5,587 bases of DNA from CAYNRQ01 sp964399875 (GTDB lineage: Archaea; Aenigmatarchaeota; Aenigmatarchaeia; QMZP01). Where the stretch lies: NCBI GenBank assembly GCA_964399875.1, contig CAYNRQ010000068.1:1-5587 (forward strand), in the 5' to 3' direction. Positions 1 through 5,354 of this stretch are shown here, in pieces; positions within the stretch are counted from its first letter, which is position 1; each line of letters starts with the position of its first letter. The notes under the pieces were generated by a model, which was not told the DNA's origin, ran no database searches, and saw only the letters and a program-made list of their open reading frames with translations. The position numbers and the translations under genes were made by a program.

Positions 1-22
1 CCCTTTCATGGAATAGATTTAA

Positions 23-30
23 TTTATATA
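23..30 (+). promoter_or_regulatory. TATA box of the tRNA-Cys gene
   Basis: The AT-rich octamer TTTATATA-like (tttatata within 23-30) lies about 27 nt before the first tRNA base at 54. That is the usual archaeal TBP-site distance if transcription starts a few bases upstream of the mature 5' end. The stretch between it and the tRNA is also very AT-rich, so the exact box is not certain. Confidence 0.5.
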
Positions 31-89
31 GGAAATATATTATAATTAACCGAGCAGAGGTGACAGAGTGGCTATGTGGCGGCCTGCAG

Positions 90-143
90 AAGCCCCTCTT
101 TCGTATGGGTTTACAAGAACTATTGAGAGAACAGGCAACGGAA
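90..143 (+). other. tRNA-Cys intron 1, position 37/38
   Basis: This 54-nt intron sits at the canonical archaeal site between G37 (89) and A38 (144). The splice region folds as a relaxed bulge-helix-bulge. The outer helix is the anticodon stem. The central helix is CTGC (84-87) against ACGG (138-141), with one C-A mismatch and one T-G pair. The 3-nt bulges AGA (88-90) and AAA (142-144) are cut after their second base. An inner GCC/GGC helix (92-94 with 134-136) and a CTCT/AGAG stem follow. The cut positions come from the known rule for the archaeal splicing endonuclease. The imperfect central helix makes them a little less certain than those of intron 2. Confidence 0.78.
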
Positions 144-164
144 AGCCGTATACCCGGGTTCGAA

Positions 165-209
165 CGCAATGCTCGCTGCGCTCACAGGCGCATTCAGCCG
201 TGCTGAAAA
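165..209 (+). other. tRNA-Cys intron 2, T-loop position 59/60
   Basis: This 45-nt intron interrupts the T-loop. It shows a strict bulge-helix-bulge: outer helix CCGGG/CCCGG (154-158, 211-215), central 4-bp helix TTCG (159-162) with TGAA (204-207), bulges AAC (163-165) and AAT (208-210), and inner helix GCA/TGC (166-168, 201-203). Cutting after the second base of each bulge restores a perfect TTCGAAT loop. Inside the intron, AATGC (168-172) can alternatively pair with GCATT (190-194). Introns at this non-canonical site are known mainly from Thermoproteales, and need a splicing endonuclease of broad specificity. Confidence 0.83.
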
Positions 210-279
210 TCCCGGCCTCTGCTTGACACTGCACAATGGGATTATGTCAATGTAGGAAATATGGAATAGATGAAAAGAA

Positions 280-289
280 GGTATAAAAG
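280..289 (+). promoter_or_regulatory. TATA box of the small Cys-rich gene
   Basis: The sequence GGTATAAAAG contains a strong TATA core. A start about 25-27 nt downstream falls near 309-312, just before the ATG at 313. This favours a nearly leaderless mRNA that begins with that ATG, not the internal ATG at 337. Confidence 0.55.
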
Positions 290-312
290 CAGGAATTGAC
301 AGTACATGTTAT

Positions 313-480
313 ATGGTAAAAGAGGAAAATCTCAGCATGGGAAAAGTATTTATCTGCCAAAAATGCGGATTTAATTACAAGGAAAAACAATGGACTGAAA
401 GATGTGAGAACTGGTGCAAAGAACATCATAGTTGCAACATCGAAATCACAAAACACGCAATTGATATCTCAAACGGTTAA
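313..480 (+). CDS. Small cysteine-rich probable metal-binding protein, 55 aa
   Basis: This short protein has no clear named function. It carries CQKCG (C15, C18), then C31, C35 and C41 with H38, H39 and H48, in a pattern C-x2-C-x12-C-x3-C-x5-C ending in a CNIEITKHAI stretch. The Cys/His spacing suggests a zinc- or other metal-binding knuckle in a soluble cytosolic protein. The C-terminal CN-E-TKHA wording is one I associate with small conserved archaeal and bacterial proteins of unknown role, but I cannot verify the family. The start at 313 is preferred because a TATA box lies about 28 nt upstream. An internal ATG at 337, preceded by AGAGG 11 nt away, would give a 47-aa protein that begins closer to the first cysteine. 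The final five codons and the stop form the left arm of the hairpin at 466-563. A minus-strand reading frame over the same stretch is its antisense shadow. Confidence 0.72.
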   Translation: MVKEENLSMGKVFICQKCGFNYKEKQWTERCENWCKEHHSCNIEITKHAIDISNG

Positions 481-563
481 TTGTTCAACTCCTCACCACC
501 AGTCACATGCAATTGGTTAATAAGAGTGGTGGGATGAGAAGTTCTTGGTTAACCGTTTGAGAT
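466..563. repeat. 98-nt long imperfect hairpin (15-bp perfect outer arms)
   Basis: ATCTCAAACGGTTAA (466-480) is the exact reverse complement of TTAACCGTTTGAGAT (549-563). Pairing continues inward: three G-T pairs (481-483 with 546-548), then 487-490 with 540-543, 492-495 with 535-538, and 496-501 with 527-532, leaving a loop of about 25 nt. The left arm includes the stop codon of the small Cys-rich gene, so the mRNA 3' end would be double-stranded. It could be a terminator or 3' stabiliser, a palindromic MITE-like insertion that supplied the gene's last codons, or a structured RNA. There is no T-run typical of an archaeal terminator. From 564 to 696 I see nothing further that I can support. 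Confidence 0.8.
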
Positions 564-696
564 GCTTAATTCTATCATGTGTTCACCGGTGGATAATCAT
601 TATGAATCTCTCAAAAACCAAACAATACCTTAATCAGCCATCCCACCATATCCCTCACCCGACTTTTCTTCTTTAAGCATGGTCGCATATAACATG

Positions 697-1626
697 TTAT
701 CTCCATAACAAACACACTTTACAAACAGAATGAGAACTGGGTTCTCCGCATTTTTTGCATTTATAGATATTTGGTTCAGAATAGGCTATACTCTTTCTTA
801 TTCCAGGGAGCATCGCATCAAATGTACTAAGCACAGTGTATGCAACACCAACGTGTTTTTTCTCCAGGATATTCAGAATTTCCTCTACATCGACTCTAAG
901 ACCTCCCCTGTACTTGCAGTGTTTTGCATGATAAGGAAGCTTTTTTAGTTTTGCAAAAAGGCCTATCTCTTTTTCAGGTATCCATCTCAAAGGCTTTATC
1001 CTTGGTATGAAAAGCTCACCGCCTGTTTTGCTTCTCGAATAATCCGTTACAGGGCCCAGCCTGCTGGCTCTGAGAATATCTCCTCTTATATAGTTCATCA
1101 TAACACTCTCTGCCTCATCATCGAGGTTCATGCCCATGCATATCTTTGTGGCACCCAGTTTCCTTGCCTCCTTATTCAAGATCCATCTTCTGCATATACC
1201 GCACAAACCGCATATCTCCTCTATGGGAATTTTATCCTTCCTTACCTTTTGATCCAGCGTCTTTCCCAGCTCTTTTTTAAAGGAAAAAACATGTTGTTCA
1301 ATCCCGAGCTTCTTGCATATCTCCCTGGCCTTTTTAAGGGCAAGATCCCTGCTTCCTTTTATCCCCTCGTCAACAGATATTGCGAAAAGCTTAACATCCC
1401 TTCTTGGTTTCAGTATCGTGTGCATGAGATAAAGAACAGCAGCAGAATCCTTGCCGCCAGACAGGGCAACAGCTATTTTATCTCCATGTTCTATCATTCT
1501 ATATTTACCAACAACCTTCTTGAACTTCCTCTCTATGGATCTGCAGAAGCAGGGCCTGCACAATGCCCTGCCCTCATACTTTCTGAATATTATAGCATTC
1601 TTTCCGCATTTGCATTTCATGTCCAT
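697..1626 (-). CDS. ttuA: tRNA 2-thiouridine synthetase, TtuA/Ncs6 (CTU1) family
   Basis: This cytosolic enzyme adenylates and thiolates tRNA uridine (U54 for TtuA, U34 for Ncs6), taking sulfur from a ubiquitin-like carrier. Counting from the ATG at 1626 (309 aa), it has an N-terminal zinc knuckle with CKCG (C5, C7) and CRPC (C23, C26), then the PP-loop SGGKDS (56-61) that binds ATP. CGLCGIC (C139, C142, C145) and C237 supply the Fe-S cluster ligands known in TtuA. The GMNLDDEAES motif follows, and a C-terminal zinc knuckle has C290, C293, C302 and C305. The length is normal for the family. The N-terminal knuckle reads C-x-C where C-x2-C is usual. The gene follows xerA with a 4-nt gap. GTGAT (1630-1634), which contains the xerA stop, is a good Shine-Dalgarno match for the ATG at 1626, or for a second ATG at 1620. 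A longer start at 1659 would overlap xerA by 29 nt and adds a leader outside the conserved domain. The U54 versus U34 target cannot be told from sequence alone. Confidence 0.93.
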   Translation of the reverse strand: MDMKCKCGKNAIIFRKYEGRALCRPCFCRSIERKFKKVVGKYRMIEHGDKIAVALSGGKDSAAVLYLMHTILKPRRDVKLFAISVDEGIKGSRDLALKKAREICKKLGIEQHVFSFKKELGKTLDQKVRKDKIPIEEICGLCGICRRWILNKEARKLGATKICMGMNLDDEAESVMMNYIRGDILRASRLGPVTDYSRSKTGGELFIPRIKPLRWIPEKEIGLFAKLKKLPYHAKHCKYRGGLRVDVEEILNILEKKHVGVAYTVLSTFDAMLPGIRKSIAYSEPNIYKCKKCGEPSSHSVCKVCLLWR

Positions 1627-1630
1627 AACA

Positions 1631-2446
1631 TCACAATCCGTCAAGAGGGCTTTTAACATTCCTTATAAGCTGTGTCGATACCTGAGTATATATCTGTGTT
1701 GTCTTGATGTCCGAGTGCCCCAGAAGCTTCTGTATCACCCTCAAATCAATGCCCTGCTCAAGCAGGTGGGTGGCAAAGCTATGCCTAAGAGTATGCGGTG
1801 ACACGTCTTTCTTGACTCCTGCATTCTTCGCAGCACTTTTCACAATCTTTTGGATGGCTGCTGTTGACAGTCTGCCTCCACGCGCAGAGCTGAAGAACAC
1901 ATCCCCGTCAACCAGCTGTGAATATGCATTCAGTTCGTTCATCACTGATTCTGGTATTTTAACAAACCTGTCTTTCCTACCTTTTGAAAATCTTATATGA
2001 AGTAATCCCTGCCCAAAATCAAAGTCCCTTTTCCCAATATTCACGACTTCGGACACGCGGAGGCCGCATCCATACAGTAGCTTGAGAATAAGCGCGTGTT
2101 TAGGGTTTGAGACCGAAGAAATCATTTTTTTAATCTCGTTCTGTGTCAGTACTACAGGAAGCTTTCTGTTCCTTTTAGGGTAAGGTATATCTATTTCCTT
2201 TTTGAGCACCTTTTCGAAAAAGAACTTGATAGCGCTTATGCTTGAAGACGCCGTTGATGGGTCTTGATATTTCAAATTCTTTTGTATATATTCTTTCACA
2301 GTTTCTTCACTCGCCCATCTTTCCATCCCAGATTTAAGATATTTCTCAACAAAGTATAGGTATGATTTAATGGTTTTTCTTGAGAAATTTCTTATCTCCA
2401 TTTCCATCCTCAGCTTTTCAAGCATTTTTTCAATGCCGGTGTTCAT
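1631..2446 (-). CDS. xerA: XerA-type site-specific tyrosine recombinase, 271 aa
   Basis: This DNA-cutting and rejoining enzyme belongs to the family that resolves chromosome dimers at dif. An N-terminal core-binding (SAM-like) domain spans about residues 5-90: helical, with the RKTIKSYL segment. The catalytic domain spans about 95-265. All catalytic residues are present: R130 in GLRVSE, K155 in the beta-hairpin (SKGRKDR), H218 and R221 in HTLRH, H244 in LLGHSD, and nucleophile Y253 in QIYTQ. The length is typical of archaeal XerA and shorter than most phage-type integrases, with no extra arm-binding domain. The ATG at 2446 lies 26 nt from a TATA box, so the mRNA is probably leaderless. It is co-transcribed with ttuA, the stop serving as part of that gene's ribosome site. 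A dif-like repeat lies 58-85 nt upstream. It could instead serve a mobile element or a local inversion, but the sequence reads as ordinary XerA. Confidence 0.94.
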   Translation of the reverse strand: MNTGIEKMLEKLRMEMEIRNFSRKTIKSYLYFVEKYLKSGMERWASEETVKEYIQKNLKYQDPSTASSSISAIKFFFEKVLKKEIDIPYPKRNRKLPVVLTQNEIKKMISSVSNPKHALILKLLYGCGLRVSEVVNIGKRDFDFGQGLLHIRFSKGRKDRFVKIPESVMNELNAYSQLVDGDVFFSSARGGRLSTAAIQKIVKSAAKNAGVKKDVSPHTLRHSFATHLLEQGIDLRVIQKLLGHSDIKTTQIYTQVSTQLIRNVKSPLDGL

Positions 2447-2467
2447 ATCCTAGTTAAGATAACAAGA

Positions 2468-2477
2468 CTTATAAATA
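2468..2477 (-). promoter_or_regulatory. TATA box of the xerA-ttuA operon
   Basis: Read on the minus strand this is TATTTATAAG, close to the archaeal TATA consensus. Its centre is about 26 nt from the xerA ATG at 2446, which places the transcription start on the start codon and predicts a leaderless transcript. The dif-like repeats lie immediately upstream of it, so a protein bound there could affect this promoter. Confidence 0.65.
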
Positions 2478-2503
2478 TGTCATGATAACACCACAAAATA
2501 TCA

Positions 2504-2531
2504 TCATATCATAACTAAAGTCATGATATGA
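2504..2531. other. dif: dif-like XerA site, 11-6-11 inverted repeat
   Basis: The left arm TCATATCATAA (2504-2514) and right arm TCATGATATGA (2521-2531) are inverted repeats matching at 10 of 11 positions, separated by the 6-nt spacer CTAAAG (2515-2520). This is the 28-bp architecture of bacterial and archaeal dif sites, where XerC/D or XerA binds each arm and exchanges strands at the spacer edges. The left arm's inner CATAA is like that of classical dif. The right arm is less canonical (TCATG instead of TTATN). More half-site-like hexamers lie to its left: ATGATA at 2482-2487 and TATCAT at 2499-2504. GTCATGATA is also repeated directly at 2479-2487 and 2520-2528. It could equally be an operator for the xerA promoter. 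The geometry is seen directly; the function is inferred. Confidence 0.45.
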
Positions 2532-2534
2532 ACA

Positions 2535-2670
2535 TGTTAGCAGAAATTGTCGTGCTGTAATTGGTGAGGGAGACCGCCGCCTTGTCCCTTCGGGACATGT
2601 TGTCCTGCTTCGCAGGAGATATTAAAGAAATGATTTTTCATCTTCAAACAAAAGAACGACAGGGCAACTT
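2535..2670 (+). repeat. Element A: block-conserved non-coding repeat, partner of 5399-5542
   Basis: Five blocks are shared, in the same order, with element B on the opposite strand: TGTTAGCAGA (2535-2544), TTGTCGTGC (2547-2555), GGGAGACCGCCGCC (2568-2581), ATTTTTCATCT (2633-2643) and GACAGGGCAACTT (2658-2670). The gaps here are 2, 12, 51 and 14 nt. The 51-nt gap holds hairpins that element B lacks at that place. The ends can pair: GTT-A-GC (2536-2541) with GCAAC (2664-2668), leaving one bulged A, and TGTCGT (2548-2553) with ACGACA (2656-2661). The element ends 43 nt before the ATG at 2714. No coding potential is evident. It may be a mobile or cassette boundary, an RNA gene, or an upstream regulatory element. 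Confidence 0.75.
2584..2617. repeat. Overlapping small hairpins inside element A
   Basis: Three short stems share bases: GTCCC-TTC-GGGAC (2584-2596), GGACA-TGT-TGTCC (2593-2605) and TCCTGC-TTC-GCAGGA (2603-2617). The first and third can coexist, while the middle one excludes both, so two alternative folds are available. The C-TTC-G loop recurs in the hairpins at 5499-5513 and 5561-5573 with different stem sequences. Confidence 0.65.
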
Positions 2671-2683
2671 CAGTTTCTAAATG

Positions 2684-2691
2684 TTTATAAA
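2684..2691 (+). promoter_or_regulatory. TATA box of the 3-TM protein gene
   Basis: TTTATAAA is a near-consensus archaeal TATA box centred about 26 nt before the ATG at 2714, predicting a leaderless mRNA. It begins 14 nt after the end of element A. Confidence 0.68.
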
Positions 2692-2713
2692 CCTCAATTA
2701 AGAAGTAATTTTT

Positions 2714-3079
2714 ATGGGTATTTCAGAAACTTATACTCTAATAATTTCTAATAGTAGCGTTATTTTAACTGGTATCTTTATCTTCTTTACTATACTTCTT
2801 GCTTTGTCAGATAAAATCAAAAAGTTGACAGGTATAAGTATTAATGGTGACCGCCCAAGCGAAAAGGCTGAAGGGTTATGGAAGCATTCATATTTTTTAT
2901 TTTTACCTTCTATCATTTTTTTAATATTAACAATACTTATTTCCATGTACGGTTTTGTATTTAATACAGAATATTTTTATATTTCTTTAATTCACCTTTC
3001 TGTAATATTATTTACAGTATCGTTGTTTTTATTCTTATTATTTATGATAGCTCTGTATTTTACTTTAAGAGCTTCATAG
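2714..3079 (+). CDS. Small membrane protein with three predicted TM segments, 121 aa
   Basis: I do not recognise this family. The protein is strongly hydrophobic, with predicted membrane helices at about 9-31, 59-82 and 88-117. A charged, polar loop (about 32-58, with DKIKK and DRPSEKAEG) lies between the first two. The last two helices are separated by only a short turn. No catalytic motif is visible. The start follows a TATA box at leaderless distance, and there is no clear Shine-Dalgarno sequence. The gene is markedly AT-rich compared with xerA and ttuA, and lies 32 nt before the surface-protein gene, which has its own TATA box. By position it may act with the neighbouring envelope proteins. 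A minus-strand frame inside it is an antisense shadow. Confidence 0.72.
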   Translation: MGISETYTLIISNSSVILTGIFIFFTILLALSDKIKKLTGISINGDRPSEKAEGLWKHSYFLFLPSIIFLILTILISMYGFVFNTEYFYISLIHLSVILFTVSLFLFLLFMIALYFTLRAS

Positions 3080-3081
3080 TC

Positions 3082-3090
3082 TTTTAAATA
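3082..3090 (+). promoter_or_regulatory. TATA box of the surface-protein gene
   Basis: TTTTAAATA lies in the 32-nt gap after the 3-TM gene and is centred 26 nt before the ATG at 3112. This supports an independent leaderless transcript and decides the start codon in favour of ATG 3112 over the upstream TTG at 3091. Confidence 0.6.
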
Positions 3091-3111
3091 TTGTTTTTGA
3101 ATAATAGAATA

Positions 3112-4848
3112 ATGAAAAAATCAGTCATAGCCTTGATAATAATAGCCATCTTGACAGGTGGGGCATTTTTCATATTTGGAACTATCCAAGAACCCAAAGT
3201 TACGCTTAAAACAGTTAGTATAAAAGATGTTGAAGATATCAATCTTTTGTTTATAAGTATACCAAAAAGTGTAATTTTATCTGTTGTATTAGATGTTGAA
3301 AATCCTAATTTTTTGGGTGCCACTGTTAATAATGTGAATTATCAGTTATATTTGAACAATATTCCAGTTGGGGAAGGCTCATTACCTTATAGTGTCTATA
3401 TACCTGCAAACGGTAGAACAGATGTGACAACAGAAGTGAAAATTTCCATAGCGTCATCAATTCAAACTTTATTATCAATTTTACAGCAAGGTTCTGTAAC
3501 TGCTAAAGTTGTTGGGAATGTCTATATACAAGTACCTATAATTGGCACTATAACTGTTCCTTTTAGCGAAGAAAGAGTAGTCTTTGGTTCTGGTACTGTA
3601 AGCAGTCAGCCTCATTTAACTGTTCAAAATATATGGTGGGAAGTTAATGGAGTAAATTCAAATTCTGCAAAATCAGGAGATAATGTAATTGGATATATCA
3701 CAGTAAAAGCTGTTAATGGAAGAGTAACTGGCAATACCATAGTTAAAATAAGACAGGATATTAGCCTCGCACCAGATAAAGATTTTGCTTCATCATCTTA
3801 CAGTATAAATCTAAATGAAGGTGAAACAAAAACACTATCAATATCATTCTCACCTGTTTCTGCCTCAAATATAAGAGGCTACTTTTTTGAACTTTGGTTT
3901 AACAATAACAAAATTTATTCAACAGAATCATCTTATCCGCCTCGTTTAAGTGTTTCTTCTGTACAAGCTGGATCAATAAGTGTTTCCAGTGTTCATTGGG
4001 AACAGAAGGATATAACGGTTAATTCCGTTGAAGTAGATAGCCTGGTTTCAGCCAAAGCAACTATTACATCTTATGGTGGTCCTATTTCTGGTACATTGAA
4101 ATTTGAAATAAGAAAGGATATTCCTTTTGCACCAGATACATCTTTTGGCAGTAGAGAATTTTCAATAAATTTACAGAGTGGAGAAAGCAAGAATATAGAA
4201 TATCAATTTACGCCAACTGAAATTTCAGGTGGCAATATCAGGGGCTATTTTGTTGAAATAACATTTAATGGTAAGAAAGTTTATACTATGCAAAGCAATT
4301 ATCCACCCAGATTAACAGTTACTCAAAAAGTTTTAGCTTGCCAAGATGGTCGAACAAGAAATTATGTTTGTAAATCCAGTACAACAATCCAATATGAAGA
4401 ATGTTCAAATGGTAATTGGCTCGTTAAAGAAACTATATGCTCAAGTGGGTATGTATGTCAAAATGGTCAATGTGTTCAAACACAGCAAGAGGGAACAGCA
4501 GTTGTAACCAGTGCATATTGGACAAAAAACGGACAAACTGTAACATCTGCAAATGTTGGAGATAATGTAGTAGCCCATGTAACGATTCTTGCTCAAAACG
4601 GATATGTAAATGGTGTGGCTACCGTTGATATAAGAAAAGATATAGCATTGTCCCCAGATCAAAGCTTTTCTAAGCAAAATATAAATGTAAATATTGATTC
4701 TGGGGAAAGCCAAGAAATAACACTTTCATTTTTCCCAGACCAAGCAACAGGTGGGTTATTCAGAGGGTACTTCATAGAAGTACTTTTTGATGGAGACAAG
4801 ATATACACAATGGAAAGTCAATATCCGCCAAGACTTACTGTGTCTTAA
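3112..4848 (+). CDS. Membrane-anchored surface protein: LEA14/WHy-like domain plus three repeat domains, 578 aa
   Basis: This is probably an extracytoplasmic, envelope-attached protein. Residues 1-3 (MKK) and a hydrophobic segment at 4-23 form a signal anchor. Residues about 28-160 resemble the LEA14/WHy fold (V-x-NPN at 62-66, a Y-x-L-x-L-N-x-x-x-x-G pattern, then an I-P-A-x-G-x-T stretch). Three homologous ~115-aa beta-rich domains follow, at about 168-282, 288-404 and 463-578. Each has an IR(K/Q)DI...(A/S)PD-x-x-F motif, a GE/GES turn, RGYF-x-E, and an ending Y-P-P-R-L-(T/S)-V. Between repeats 2 and 3, residues 408-455 hold six cysteines (410, 420, 431, 443, 449, 454) that likely form disulfides. 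No enzyme motif is seen. Adhesion, cell-surface coating or binding of another protein are possible roles. The ATG at 3112 is chosen from its TATA box; a TTG at 3091 would add seven residues and break the anchor's usual layout. Its stop overlaps that of the convergent gene. Confidence 0.85.
   Translation: MKKSVIALIIIAILTGGAFFIFGTIQEPKVTLKTVSIKDVEDINLLFISIPKSVILSVVLDVENPNFLGATVNNVNYQLYLNNIPVGEGSLPYSVYIPANGRTDVTTEVKISIASSIQTLLSILQQGSVTAKVVGNVYIQVPIIGTITVPFSEERVVFGSGTVSSQPHLTVQNIWWEVNGVNSNSAKSGDNVIGYITVKAVNGRVTGNTIVKIRQDISLAPDKDFASSSYSINLNEGETKTLSISFSPVSASNIRGYFFELWFNNNKIYSTESSYPPRLSVSSVQAGSISVSSVHWEQKDITVNSVEVDSLVSAKATITSYGGPISGTLKFEIRKDIPFAPDTSFGSREFSINLQSGESKNIEYQFTPTEISGGNIRGYFVEITFNGKKVYTMQSNYPPRLTVTQKVLACQDGRTRNYVCKSSTTIQYEECSNGNWLVKETICSSGYVCQNGQCVQTQQEGTAVVTSAYWTKNGQTVTSANVGDNVVAHVTILAQNGYVNGVATVDIRKDIALSPDQSFSKQNINVNIDSGESQEITLSFFPDQATGGLFRGYFIEVLFDGDKIYTMESQYPPRLTVS
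3613..4845 (+). repeat. Three diverged in-gene domain repeats plus Cys-rich insert
   Basis: The coding copies lie at 3613-3957, 3973-4323 and 4498-4845. A six-cysteine segment (4333-4476) is inserted between copies 2 and 3. The copies are clear at protein level but well diverged in DNA, so this is an old duplication and not an unstable tandem repeat. Copies 2 and 3 share IRKDI, and copy 1 has IRQDI. All end in YPPRL. Confidence 0.85.
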
Positions 4849-5354
4849 ATCCCAGCAAACATTTTAGCCAAATCCAAAGCCCAAGGTATAGCATAACTCC
4901 CAGCTATTGTAAGAATTAATGTTCTTGGTATTTTTCCTATCAATGAACCTATAAAGAATTTCTTCACATTATATTTTATTCCACCACAAACCAATCCTAT
5001 TATATCCATTGGTAATGGGGTAAAAGCAAATATTGGAATTGCCCAAAATCCGTATTTATGGAACAACTTTTCTGCCTTTGAAAATTCTTTCTTTTTCTTT
5101 CTTTTTATGCTAACAACCTTTCTTCCAGCTCTTCCCATATAATAAGATGTTAGTTCTCCTATTGCAGATCCAACGCCTGCAATTATACCCGACAAAATTG
5201 GATTAAGAAAACCACCTGAAGCAAATATAATTGCATCTACAGGAAATGGGAAAAGAATAGTAGCTGTGCCTATAATTGAAATTACGAAAAGTCCCAAATA
5301 ACCAAAACTTGTTATAAAACCATTTGACCAAATCAGGAAAGATTCAAAAACCAT
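4845..5354 (-). CDS. VTT-domain (DedA/YqaA-like) integral membrane protein, 169 aa
   Basis: This belongs to the VTT/SNARE-associated superfamily, whose members include DedA and YqaA. Known or proposed roles are lipid scrambling or flipping and membrane homeostasis. Visible features are hydrophobic segments at about 16-35, 40-66, 103-124 and 133-160, the family signature G-E-x-x-SYYMGRAG (66-77), a basic cytosolic loop (KRKKKK, 84-89), and the re-entrant motif FTPLPMD (111-117) followed by a GG at 124-125. At 169 aa it is in the range of short YqaA-like proteins and shorter than typical DedA. The ATG at 5354 opens directly into the conserved N-terminal helix. No strong TATA box is visible upstream; AT-rich sequence at 5366-5385 may serve. 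Element B ends 44 nt before this start. The 3' end converges on the surface-protein gene and the two stops overlap. Confidence 0.86.
   Translation of the reverse strand: MVFESFLIWSNGFITSFGYLGLFVISIIGTATILFPFPVDAIIFASGGFLNPILSGIIAGVGSAIGELTSYYMGRAGRKVVSIKRKKKKEFSKAEKLFHKYGFWAIPIFAFTPLPMDIIGLVCGGIKYNVKKFFIGSLIGKIPRTLILTIAGSYAIPWALDLAKMFAGI

Larger units (their letters stand above)
54..223 (+). tRNA. tRNA-Cys(GCA) precursor with two introns
   Basis: This is the gene for the cysteine tRNA. The acceptor arms GCAGAGG (54-60) and CCTCTGC (216-222) pair perfectly, with T at 223 as the discriminator base, as expected for tRNA-Cys. The D arm is ACA/TGT (63-65, 75-77) around a GG-containing loop. The anticodon stem GCGGC (79-83) pairs with GCCGT only at 145-149, and the loop starts CTGCAG, giving anticodon GCA at 86-88. 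The T stem CCGGG (154-158) pairs with CCCGG only at 211-215. Removing 90-143 and 165-209 leaves a 71-nt type I tRNA with a TTCGAAT T-loop and a 4-nt variable loop. No CCA is encoded. The D stem has only three clear pairs. Without removing both inserts the molecule does not fold as a tRNA, so a decayed gene is the only real alternative, and the intact stems argue against it. Confidence 0.87.

Noticed and set aside
54..223. Type II tRNA (Ser or Leu) with a long variable arm
   Set aside because: The extra sequence lies in the anticodon loop and T-loop with bulge-helix-bulge structures. The remaining variable loop is 4 nt, and the anticodon and discriminator fit Cys.
602..676. 24-codon reading frame starting at ATG 602
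   Set aside because: There is no TATA box, Shine-Dalgarno sequence or motif, and composition gives no support.
661..696. Terminator after ttuA
   Set aside because: No T-run appears on the minus strand after the stop at 697, and I see no stable stem there.
730..2000. Plus-strand reading frames over the ttuA/xerA region
   Set aside because: They are antisense to two well-conserved enzymes with intact motifs and encode nothing recognisable.
2535..2670. Integron attC site
   Set aside because: The length and the bulged base in the end pairing recall attC, but the ends read GTT at the 5' side and AAC at the 3' side, the reverse of the attC R-box arrangement, and the recombinase lacks visible signs of an integron integrase.
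3091..3111. Upstream TTG start for the surface protein
   Set aside because: A TATA box sits 26 nt before ATG 3112, and MKK plus a hydrophobic stretch is a normal signal anchor. The TTG adds an unneeded heptapeptide.
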